64,000 nucleotides of DNA, taken from positions 1-64,000 of IMG/VR virus record IMGVR_UViG_3300035698_012088; one strand, 5' to 3'. The notes beneath the pieces were generated by a model, which worked only from the letters and a program-made list of their open reading frames with translations, searched no databases and had not been told where the DNA came from. Positions within the stretch are counted from its first letter, which is position 1, and every line of letters starts with the position of its first letter. The stretch comes from a virus. This document shows positions 32,083 through 39,459 of this stretch, one piece after another. The position numbers were made by a program, and so were the translations under genes.

Positions 32083-32535
32083 ATGGCAATAAAACAACCC
32101 ATAGGCACAGATCCCCTAAGTAATCCAGATCATGGTCTATCACATAGAATCATAGCTGTTGATGAAGCTGCCCCAGTTAAAACAGTCACTGTAGATGAGA
32201 ATGGAACCACAAGGATTGGGGATCAATCTGGCCCAGACTATCTAAAAATAGACTCTGCAGGTAATGTTACCTTTTTAGGAGATGCTACTATAGCGCTACC
32301 CTATGCTAATATTCTCATGGTAGCCACTGCAGGAGCACCCTTTTCCAGTATCAAAGCTGCTAATGACTCTATTGGGGATGCCTCAGTGTCTAATAGATAC
32401 TGCATTCTTGTGAATCCAGGTACTTATGTCGAAGATCCTATTATTATGCAAGACTATGTAGACATTAAAGCTATTGGGAGTGCTTGGTCCACTGTAGTTA
32501 CTCCAACTGCAATAGGCGATACGTATGTCTTCTAG
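32083..32535 (+). CDS. Short beta-helix-type fibre protein, ends at a serine-tract junction
   Basis: 150 residues, ribosome site GAGGATATAA. The first 65 residues look like a tail-fibre N-terminal adapter. Residues 85-140 (AGAPFSSIKAANDSIGD, CILVNPGTYVEDPIIM) follow the start of a pectate-lyase/right-handed beta-helix pattern (x-V-x-P-G-T-Y). The frame then stops after only about two coils, exactly where a Ser tract begins in the +1 frame at 32525. It is either a genuinely short fibre adapter or the first half of one fibre gene interrupted by a frameshift. Confidence 0.65.
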   Translation: MAIKQPIGTDPLSNPDHGLSHRIIAVDEAAPVKTVTVDENGTTRIGDQSGPDYLKIDSAGNVTFLGDATIALPYANILMVATAGAPFSSIKAANDSIGDASVSNRYCILVNPGTYVEDPIIMQDYVDIKAIGSAWSTVVTPTAIGDTYVF

Positions 32536-33553
32536 TACTTCCTCCAGTAGTTCCATATCCAGTTCTAGTTCTACTTCTTCTAGCTCTTCCTCAGTATCTT
32601 CTTCTGTAAGTTCTTCTAGTTCTATATCTAGTAGTTCTGAGTCTAGTTCTAGTAGTGATAGCAGTTCTAGTAGTATCTCTAGCTCCAGTAGTATTTCCAG
32701 CAGCAGTTCAGTATCTTCTAGTTCTAGCAGCAGCTCTATATCCAGTTCTAGTTCTATATCTAGTAGTTCTTCTGAGTCCAGCAGTTCCTCTACATCTAGT
32801 AGCTCTATATCTAGCAGTTCCTCTATATCTAGTTCAGCATTTAGTAGTCACTCTAGTGCATCTAGCTCTATATCTAGTAGCTCTTCTATATCTAGTTCTG
32901 TTTCTAGTAGTAGTTCTAATTCATCCTCAAGTTCAGAGTCCAGTAGTTCTATATCTTCTTCTGTAAGTTCTTCTAGTTCTATATCTAGTAGTTCTATATC
33001 TTCTTCTGTAAGTTCTTCTAGTAGTAGTTCTACTTCTTCTAGCTCTTCCTCAAGATCTTCTAGTTCTACTTCTAGTTCTTCTGAATCATCCTCTAGTATC
33101 AGCAGTAGGAGCAGTAGTTCTACTAGTTCTTCTAAGTCCAGTAGTTCTAGTTCATCTGCCAATGACTGGGGGTCTGTTTCTATAAAAGTTACAAGAAGAG
33201 TAAGCCAAGTAGGAGAGGAATTTAGACTTCAGGCCTGGGTGACTTCAACAAGTCTAAACATCCCTGGAGAGGTTTTCTTGTTTAGGGATACTCCTAATTA
33301 CCCAGAGAACAGTCCTCTACCTTTCTATGTATTCCTTAAAACATGCTCTTATGCAGACATGATAAACTATCCTACTATAGATTCAACTTATGACACTATC
33401 TTCTATAGACAAAGAGGTCTAGATCTAACCTTTAAATCTCTAAATCAATTAAACACAGATTGGGAAGTCATAGATACTGCGCTACAGGCCCTTATAGAAG
33501 ATATAGTAGAGACAAATGGAGCTACACCTACAACAACAGTGTATAATTACTAA
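32525..33553 (+). CDS. Serine-rich protein with C-terminal beta domain
   Basis: 342 residues starting directly with Ser codons (MSSSTSSSSS), overlapping the preceding gene by 11 bases in the +1 frame. Residues 1 to about 210 are poly-serine with Ile/Val punctuation. Residues 212-342 form a normal domain (VSIKVTRRVSQVGEEFRLQ, followed by an aromatic-rich segment) that could be a fibre tip or an attachment domain. A weak ribosome site (AGG nine bases upstream) exists. Starting in the middle of a low-complexity tract is odd and supports either +1 frameshifting from the upstream gene or a recent indel. Confidence 0.65.
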   Translation: MSSSTSSSSSISSSSSTSSSSSSVSSSVSSSSSISSSSESSSSSDSSSSSISSSSSISSSSSVSSSSSSSSISSSSSISSSSSESSSSSTSSSSISSSSSISSSAFSSHSSASSSISSSSSISSSVSSSSSNSSSSSESSSSISSSVSSSSSISSSSISSSVSSSSSSSTSSSSSSRSSSSTSSSSESSSSISSRSSSSTSSSKSSSSSSSANDWGSVSIKVTRRVSQVGEEFRLQAWVTSTSLNIPGEVFLFRDTPNYPENSPLPFYVFLKTCSYADMINYPTIDSTYDTIFYRQRGLDLTFKSLNQLNTDWEVIDTALQALIEDIVETNGATPTTTVYNY

Positions 33554-34116
33554 TGCTACAAACCACAGTACAAAAATTTAATGTAGGAGCTGCTTATAGT
33601 ACTAAGCTAGTTCTCACAGTAGTAGCAACTGCTGGAGAGGACCCTAATGTATTTGTGGTAAGTAAAGTACAGATAGCGGGGTCATCCTCTTATGAGGAGA
33701 CTTTTGAAAGTGTTGCATCTAAGGCAGACTATATAGAATATGGGACTACTCCCTCCACAACTGTCTTTTATAGAAAAGCCACTATAACTTTACTATTCAC
33801 TCCAGGTACCGATGAGACTGAAGTATTAACTGAGATCTTATCTGAGATTGAAATCACCTCAACCCTACAAGATACAGATATAGTTATAGGGACTAGTTCA
33901 TATACGTACACAGCTTCTGGGCATATTCCTTCCAGTTTTTACTTCCCCAATTTTGCATCATCAAGTGCTTCTTCTGTATCTAGCTCCAGTAGATCCAGTA
34001 GTTCTTCTAGAAGTAGCAGCTCCTCTATAAGCAGTAGCTCATCTAGTACTTCTAGTTCTAGCTCAAGTATTAGTTCAAGATCTAGTTCTAGTAGCTCTAG
34101 CTCTAGTTCTACATAG
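33553..34116 (+). CDS. Virion-like protein with C-terminal serine tail
   Basis: 187 residues, start overlapping the preceding stop (TAATG). Residues 1 to about 135 form a beta-rich domain (TKLVLTVVATAGEDP, ATITLLFTPGTDE) and the last 50 are almost all serine with a few Arg, Ile and Thr. This domain-then-serine order matches the 29439 protein, and the globular part pairs in style with the C-terminal domain of the preceding protein. Probably part of the same fibre complex. Not assigned to a known family. Confidence 0.6.
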   Translation: MLQTTVQKFNVGAAYSTKLVLTVVATAGEDPNVFVVSKVQIAGSSSYEETFESVASKADYIEYGTTPSTTVFYRKATITLLFTPGTDETEVLTEILSEIEITSTLQDTDIVIGTSSYTYTASGHIPSSFYFPNFASSSASSVSSSSRSSSSSRSSSSSISSSSSSTSSSSSSISSRSSSSSSSSSST

Positions 34117-34126
34117 GAATAAGACA

Positions 34127-34825
34127 ATGAGATATTTAATAGCAGTAGCTTTGGTTTGTTTAGTAGGATGTACCTCAACTAATAGGAACCTTTTTGGGGA
34201 TAATATAGCAGGACAGAACGCTGAACTAGGAAAGAAGTCTGTAGAAGCCTCTATGCTGCTCTATAGGGACGCTGTAGCGACCTCTGAGGCCTCACAGCAT
34301 ATCCAAACAGCCACACAGTGTTTAAACCAGTCAGGCACCCTCCTAGGCTCTCTAGAGCAGACTGTACAAGTAGAAGCTCCTCAGACACATGAGAAGATAG
34401 TTCCACAGATAAGGCAAATAGATGCCTTATTAGGTAATACATCAGAAGAACTAGATCTTTTGGGTATAAAATTAGAAGCTCATAAACAGGCTATGGAGGA
34501 ATTGGCTGCGTTCACACAGTTCACTGCAAAGGCAGCTCAAGGTAAAACTTATAGAAGTAAGACCAAGATCTTGATGTACCAGATCCTAGGTATTTCCATT
34601 ATTCTATTCATCGCGGCTATAGCTTTAGCAGCATTTGGTCTCTTAGCTCCAGTTAGGACATTCCTTGGAGGACTTTTTGGCCTAGCCGCTAATCTCTCTA
34701 ATGGAGGATTTAAAGCTATGCAAGAAACAGTAGCTGAGATGGCACATAAGGATGACTCAATTCCTTCTGAGAAATTGCATCCCTCTCTTAAGGCAGCTAT
34801 AGTAAGCAAGAATTTGAAAAGTTAG
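34127..34825 (+). CDS. Lipoprotein with internal membrane helix
   Basis: 232 residues, ribosome site AGGAATAAG. The N-terminus is a lipoprotein signal (basic start, hydrophobic core, lipobox LVGC with Cys15). A helical, Gln/Glu-rich middle (about 30-135) could be a coiled coil. It is followed by one strong transmembrane helix (IILFIAAIALAAFGLL, about 155-172) and a short Gly-rich hydrophobic patch. Lipidation plus a separate membrane helix could link outer and inner membranes, as in unimolecular spanins, but the order (lipobox first, helix near the C-terminus) also fits a superinfection or envelope protein. It lies between fibre genes and modification genes and is expected to act in the host envelope. 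Confidence 0.65.
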   Translation: MRYLIAVALVCLVGCTSTNRNLFGDNIAGQNAELGKKSVEASMLLYRDAVATSEASQHIQTATQCLNQSGTLLGSLEQTVQVEAPQTHEKIVPQIRQIDALLGNTSEELDLLGIKLEAHKQAMEELAAFTQFTAKAAQGKTYRSKTKILMYQILGISIILFIAAIALAAFGLLAPVRTFLGGLFGLAANLSNGGFKAMQETVAEMAHKDDSIPSEKLHPSLKAAIVSKNLKS

Positions 34826-34849
34826 TCGGTACCTAAGAGTGAGATGTTT

Positions 34850-35536
34850 ATGAAACTCTCTATTGTAATGCCTTGTGAAAAAGATAGAGTGCCTCTATTA
34901 GAAAAAACCTTACAGAGATATTCTGAAATCATTGAATCAACAGAAGTAGAATTTATTCTTCCCTCCAGATCCCTTACAGAGATGTCCGCCCCTGGCTTTA
35001 ATATAAAAGTTATACCATATATTTATGATGAGGGTGTGTTCAATTGTTCTATGGCTCTGAACCTGGGGGTTAAAAACAGTTCCTATGAGAATATAATTAT
35101 TACTTGTCCTGAAGTAATACCTGCTCCAAATGTGTTAAAGGTTTTCAAAGAGAAGGGAAGAGGCAATTATCTCTGTACTGCATATGATTTAATGCCAGAT
35201 GGCTCTATAGGGCCTTTACTTGTATCTAAGGACTTTAGGGGAGAGACTCCAGGATTATACTTCTTAGCTTTGTTTAAAAAGGAAGATATAGAATTTATAA
35301 ATGGATGGGATGAGGGGTTCATGGGAGGGTATGCTTGGGAGGATAGTGAATATGGGGATAGATTTATCAGGGCCGGCCTATCCTTTGAGATATTAGAAGA
35401 GGCCTTGGCTTACCATCAGTATCACAAAAGAGGTATAGGGGATACTAAAATGTACTATGTAAATGAAACAAAGAAGCTGAAAAACGATTACAACGAGATT
35501 ATAAGACCTAAGAAAGGACTACATTATGAAAAGTAA
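34850..35536 (+). CDS. Glycosyltransferase, GT-A fold (GT2-like)
   Basis: 228 residues from ATG 34850, preferred over 34844 because GAG sits at workable spacing only for 34850. The N-terminal strand (KLSIVMPCEKDRVPLLEKTL) is the GT2 nucleotide-sugar binding start. MALNLGVKNSSYENIIITCPE occupies the usual position before the DxD, though a canonical DxD is replaced by CPE. The C-terminal GGYAWEDSEYGDRFIRAG fits the acceptor-side ED-x-x-x-G-x-R motif. Sugar and acceptor are unknown. It overlaps the SPASM gene by 11 bases, suggesting the two act together. Loss of a clear DxD could mean altered metal dependence. Confidence 0.75.
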   Translation: MKLSIVMPCEKDRVPLLEKTLQRYSEIIESTEVEFILPSRSLTEMSAPGFNIKVIPYIYDEGVFNCSMALNLGVKNSSYENIIITCPEVIPAPNVLKVFKEKGRGNYLCTAYDLMPDGSIGPLLVSKDFRGETPGLYFLALFKKEDIEFINGWDEGFMGGYAWEDSEYGDRFIRAGLSFEILEEALAYHQYHKRGIGDTKMYYVNETKKLKNDYNEIIRPKKGLHYEK

Positions 35537-37715
35537 AGATGTATACAGCCCCTATAAATTTGCTCATTTTTTACCTAAGCTAAAAAGTATAAAAAAGGGA
35601 GAGATAGCCTCTCCTGTGAATATGCAGATAGATTTAACTAATAAATGCACCAACAAGTGTATTTGGTGTTATTACTTGATTCATGAACACTTAGATGACT
35701 TTAGTACACAGGACATTATACCATATAAAGATGCCATAAGAATCCTATCTCAATTTAAAGGTGCTGGAGGAAAGAGTGTGGAGTTTAGTCTTAAAGGGGA
35801 TGAGTTAATACCTCTCTATACAGATCAAGATGGATTAACCCTAAAACCTATACAAGAAGTCATAGAGAATAAAATTGAGAAAAACTCTTTTACAATCCAA
35901 GATAATGGAAATGTTTCACAAGACGCCATAACCGATTTTATAAAACATAAACAAACAGAGCCGTTATGGAAAGTGACTTTAGATAGTGGTAGACATATAA
36001 CAGTTACAAAATCTCACAGTATCTTTTTCTGGGAAAAGGGTAAAATTACATATAAGCCTCTAAAAGAAGCAAAGATAGGAGATAAAGTAGTATTATCTAA
36101 TGAAAAATACCCTACTAAACATATCTCTATAAACTCAGATTGGGCCAGACTACTGGGATATTTTGTAGCAGAAGGGTGTTTTTCATTTCAAAGAAAGCAT
36201 GTTCCACATGGCATACATTTTACTTTTGGATTTAATGCCCAGGAGCAAAAATATATCTCTGATGTGGCCAACATACTGACCACTAATGGATATAAAGCAG
36301 TAATTAGAAAATTTGATAATAAGACTAAGATTTCTGTTTGCAATAAAGAACTTACTGAAGATTTTTTAAAATTAGGTATAGGGGAAGGATCTAGGAACAA
36401 AAGAGTACCAGATTGTATTTTTAATGCAAATAAATCTGCTCAAATCAATTTTCTTACAGGGTTGTTTGCAGGAGATGGTAATTTTAGAGACACTCTGTAT
36501 AGACAGTGTTCTAGAAACTCTTTGCATTTAAAAACCTCTTCTGTCCTTCTACAGAGAACTGTAGAATTTTTGTTATCTCAATTAGATATCTGGTGTACCC
36601 TATATGAAGGTATAAATTGTCCTAGAAGTATTGAGGGAAGATCTTTACCCGAAACTACATATTGTACCGTTAACATTCAAGGGAAAGATGAATTATTAAA
36701 ATTAGAATCAATAATTAAATTTATGGGCAAAGAGCTTAAGTACAAAGACAGTAAGTATTCTCATACAACAAAACATAAAAAAATAGAACATATTAGTGAG
36801 AATGTTATTGTCTTGCCCATTAAAAAAATAGAAGAGGTAGATAAAGAAAAGTATGTCTATGATATAAGTGTAGGAGAGTCTCATAGATTTATCTCTAGTT
36901 TTGGGATTCTATGTCATAACACAGGAGGAGGGGAGCCTTTACTACATCCTAATTTCATAGATATAAGCTCCCATGCTAGAGATCTAAACCTAGAGAGAGC
37001 TTTAGTTACTAATGGCCAATTATTGACAGAGCCTTATGCAGAAGAAGTTTCAGATTATGCATGGGTTAGGGTATCTCTTGACTCTGCTACAGAAGAGTCA
37101 TATGCTAAAATACACTGTTCCCCTAAAGAAAACTTTCATAAAGTACTAAGGAACATTAAATTATACATGACGAAGAAGCAGCCAGATTGTGTGTTTGGTA
37201 TCTCAGCTATTGCAGATGAGAACAATGCCGGTGAGTTATCTCAAATTGCAGAGATAGCTAAAGATCTAGGTGCTGATAATTTAAGGATTAGTTTAGCCCA
37301 CACTCCAAAGAAGGGATCAATCTTTGAGAACTGTTGGGATACTTTATTAGAGGAGATAGATAAAGCTAAGTCTCTAGAAGATGATAGTTTTAAAGTGTTC
37401 TCTTTTTCAAATAGAATAGCGGAGATAGAAAGGAAATCAAAAGGTGGTTTTTGTTATTATCATCACCTAACAACAGCAGTAGGAGCCAATGGAGCTGTTT
37501 ACCCCTGCTGCTACTTTAAATACATCAACAAGTATAACTTGGGAAATCTACACGAGAACTCTTTTGAAGAGATCTGGAATGGAGATACAAGAAAAGACTT
37601 TATTGATAATGTAGCTTGTGATTGTACAGGGAGTTGTTGGATGGTTGAGAAGAATGCATTTTGCAGATATTTAATGCTAGATGAGACAGAGATACCACAT
37701 TTGAATTTTCCATAA
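35526..37715 (+). CDS. Radical SAM/SPASM enzyme containing an intein
   Basis: 729 residues as encoded, 351 after intein removal. The [4Fe-4S] motif CTNKCIWC (CxxxCxxC) lies near residues 38-45, followed by SVEF and, after the intein (88-465), TGGGEPLLHP, the SAM-binding GGE motif. The C-terminus has a SPASM-type Cys cluster (VYPCCYFKYINKYNLGNL, then CDCTGSC and FCRYL) that binds auxiliary clusters. SPASM enzymes modify peptides or sugars by radical chemistry; the substrate is unknown. The ribosome site is AAAGGA within the upstream glycosyltransferase gene. The pairing suggests a modified glycan or peptide on virion proteins (inference). Confidence 0.88.
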   Translation: MKSKDVYSPYKFAHFLPKLKSIKKGEIASPVNMQIDLTNKCTNKCIWCYYLIHEHLDDFSTQDIIPYKDAIRILSQFKGAGGKSVEFSLKGDELIPLYTDQDGLTLKPIQEVIENKIEKNSFTIQDNGNVSQDAITDFIKHKQTEPLWKVTLDSGRHITVTKSHSIFFWEKGKITYKPLKEAKIGDKVVLSNEKYPTKHISINSDWARLLGYFVAEGCFSFQRKHVPHGIHFTFGFNAQEQKYISDVANILTTNGYKAVIRKFDNKTKISVCNKELTEDFLKLGIGEGSRNKRVPDCIFNANKSAQINFLTGLFAGDGNFRDTLYRQCSRNSLHLKTSSVLLQRTVEFLLSQLDIWCTLYEGINCPRSIEGRSLPETTYCTVNIQGKDELLKLESIIKFMGKELKYKDSKYSHTTKHKKIEHISENVIVLPIKKIEEVDKEKYVYDISVGESHRFISSFGILCHNTGGGEPLLHPNFIDISSHARDLNLERALVTNGQLLTEPYAEEVSDYAWVRVSLDSATEESYAKIHCSPKENFHKVLRNIKLYMTKKQPDCVFGISAIADENNAGELSQIAEIAKDLGADNLRISLAHTPKKGSIFENCWDTLLEEIDKAKSLEDDSFKVFSFSNRIAEIERKSKGGFCYYHHLTTAVGANGAVYPCCYFKYINKYNLGNLHENSFEEIWNGDTRKDFIDNVACDCTGSCWMVEKNAFCRYLMLDETEIPHLNFP
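35787..36920 (+). other. Intein 3, at the GGE motif of the radical SAM enzyme
   Basis: Residues 88-465 (378 aa). Begins with Ser in the typical SLKGDELIPL form and ends ILCHN, with Thr as the next extein residue. Removal creates VEFTGGGEPLLHP, a standard radical SAM strand-2 motif. Endonuclease-type motifs LLGYFVAEGC and FLTGLFAGDGN are visible. The domestic context is AT-rich, like the flanks. Boundaries are strongly supported by the extein match. Confidence 0.93.
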
Positions 37716-37724
37716 GGAGTTAAA

Positions 37725-38567
37725 ATGGCTTTACCAGACACATGTGTTTTAGTTGATACAGATACTTCAGCAGCATCAGGAGGATACGTTCATACACCTA
37801 ATGAGTGGCCAACTATATTCTTTAGTGAGTCAACAGAGGGTTCAGCCACTGTTACACTTAAAGATAGAAGTGGGGATGACTATGATTTAACAGCAGGTAC
37901 CTATACCGTTACCTTAAATGTTAAAGAATTCTGTACAGATGCCGGTCCACAAATAACCAAAGAATGTACTATTACACCTCCAAGTACTGTTTCTGTAACT
38001 CTAGAGGCCGATGACTTACCCTTTGCAGGAGTATGGATTGGAGAATTTACTGTTACAGATGATGATTCCTCAGATAAAGTGATTGCCAGATTTAGAATGT
38101 ATTTAGATGTATCTTTAAATTACACATCTACAAATGCTAGTTACTGCCCCTTAACTGTGGCTGAGATCCGACTTCTAATAAGAGATAGACATCCTGAAGA
38201 GAATACCTTCCTAGAAGAAGTAGAGTTCTCGGATACAGAGATAGCTTTCTCTATCAGGAGACCTGTTGATATCTGGAATGAATCCCTTCCCCCTATTATG
38301 AAAACATATACACCTTTGACTTTTCCCTATAGATATCACTGGTCTGAGGGAGTAATTGGAGAACTATATAGAATGGCCTCCTTTAATCTGAATAGAAATG
38401 ATGTAGATGTAGCAACAGGGGGAGTAACAGTAGATGACAAAAGAGCTGATATCTATCTAAAGCTCTCTGAAGAATATATTAGTAGGTATAAACAATGGGT
38501 CATGAGTACTAAGTATTCTGTTAACATAGGAGAAGGCTTTGGGAGAACTTCCATAGGTTATTTTTAA
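37725..38567 (+). CDS. Tail/neck structural protein
   Basis: 280 residues, ribosome site AAGGAGTTAAA. Residues 1-130 form a beta domain (TVTLKDRSGDDYDLTAGTYTVTLNV) reminiscent of immunoglobulin-like or baseplate upper-protein N-domains. Residues 135-280 are helical with a charged WSEGVIGELYRMASFNLNR segment, like head-tail connector proteins. The stop overlaps the next start (TAATG). It leads a run of likely neck and tail genes. The combination is not a named family I can place with confidence. Confidence 0.55.
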   Translation: MALPDTCVLVDTDTSAASGGYVHTPNEWPTIFFSESTEGSATVTLKDRSGDDYDLTAGTYTVTLNVKEFCTDAGPQITKECTITPPSTVSVTLEADDLPFAGVWIGEFTVTDDDSSDKVIARFRMYLDVSLNYTSTNASYCPLTVAEIRLLIRDRHPEENTFLEEVEFSDTEIAFSIRRPVDIWNESLPPIMKTYTPLTFPYRYHWSEGVIGELYRMASFNLNRNDVDVATGGVTVDDKRADIYLKLSEEYISRYKQWVMSTKYSVNIGEGFGRTSIGYF

Positions 38568-39430
38568 TGAGCACCAACCCTATTACAAAAGTATATGTCA
38601 CAGAATCTCCAACAGATAGGTCTAAACTTATACAATGGAAACTGGATCCTTCTTTCCCTGAGCTTACTAGTTATAGTTTCTATATAGAGACTGCTAGGGC
38701 AACTGATCCAAGTTGGACTAGGTTAAATCCTTCAGCGCCTATTGTAGATATGTGTTGGTATAGTGACCCTACTGTGTATAGATACAACTATAGACATGAC
38801 CTCTACTATAGAGTTGTCTTGGATGATGGAGGAACAGAGTACATCTCAGAGGCCAGTAATGTGAGAGGTACTTTGGATAAAACAGAGAGAAGAATGGTTA
38901 GAGCTGCTCTTGTTAATGAATATGAGAGATTTACTAAGTGGCATGTAGGAACTATAGGCTGGCTTCTAAAGAAGAGGATATATGGTACTGCTTGTACAGT
39001 ATGTGCAGATTTTGATCTACCCAATGATGGAGGATTAGCTTCTTGCTCTACCTGTTATGGTACTGGGATTGTAGGAGGGTACTACCAAGGTTATCCTTAT
39101 TATGTAGACTTCACAAAACTAGATGTACATGACAAAGATATAGTGATCCCTTTTGGTACAGAGGATAATCCTGAACTATTGGGTAGATGTATAGCGTATC
39201 CTATATTGTCATCTCAAGACCTATGGGTAGAAAAAGACACCAACAAGAGATACGTTATAAGGCAAATCCAGACACTGGCAAGAATAAGAGATACTGTTAT
39301 ATCTTATACAGCAGTTTTTAAAGAGTTGCCTGGAACAAGAGTGGAATATGACGTACCCGTTTATGGAGATACAGCTCTGGTAAGCGATGTAGAAACAGAG
39401 TGGCGAAATGCAGTAGACTATAATCTGTAA
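38567..39430 (+). CDS. Tail/neck protein with a CxxC zinc-finger-like segment
   Basis: 287 residues. The N-terminal 100 residues resemble a fibronectin-III-like beta domain (KLIQWKLDPSFPELTSYSFYIE, ending in a YYRVVLDDGG strand). A central segment has CTVC then CSTCYGTG, a four-Cys pattern like the DnaJ zinc finger, followed by a beta-rich C-terminus with KRYVIRQIQTL. Phage neck or baseplate proteins with internal zinc sites are known in general, so a structural zinc is likely. It is followed by the repeated dyad element at 39431. Confidence 0.6.
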   Translation: MSTNPITKVYVTESPTDRSKLIQWKLDPSFPELTSYSFYIETARATDPSWTRLNPSAPIVDMCWYSDPTVYRYNYRHDLYYRVVLDDGGTEYISEASNVRGTLDKTERRMVRAALVNEYERFTKWHVGTIGWLLKKRIYGTACTVCADFDLPNDGGLASCSTCYGTGIVGGYYQGYPYYVDFTKLDVHDKDIVIPFGTEDNPELLGRCIAYPILSSQDLWVEKDTNKRYVIRQIQTLARIRDTVISYTAVFKELPGTRVEYDVPVYGDTALVSDVETEWRNAVDYNL

Positions 39431-39446
39431 GTGCATACCTGTGCAC
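39431..39446. promoter_or_regulatory. Repeated dyad element, copy 2 (possible operator)
   Basis: GTGCATACCTGTGCAC, identical to 1395-1410, starts directly after a TAA stop and ends 13 bases before the start of the glycosyltransferase gene, very close to its ribosome site. In RNA it could form a 5-bp hairpin near the start codon, so both DNA-binding and translational control are possible. A 13-of-16 match to its reverse complement lies inside a gene at 59123-59138. Confidence 0.45.
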
Positions 39447-39459
39447 CTGAAAGGATAAT

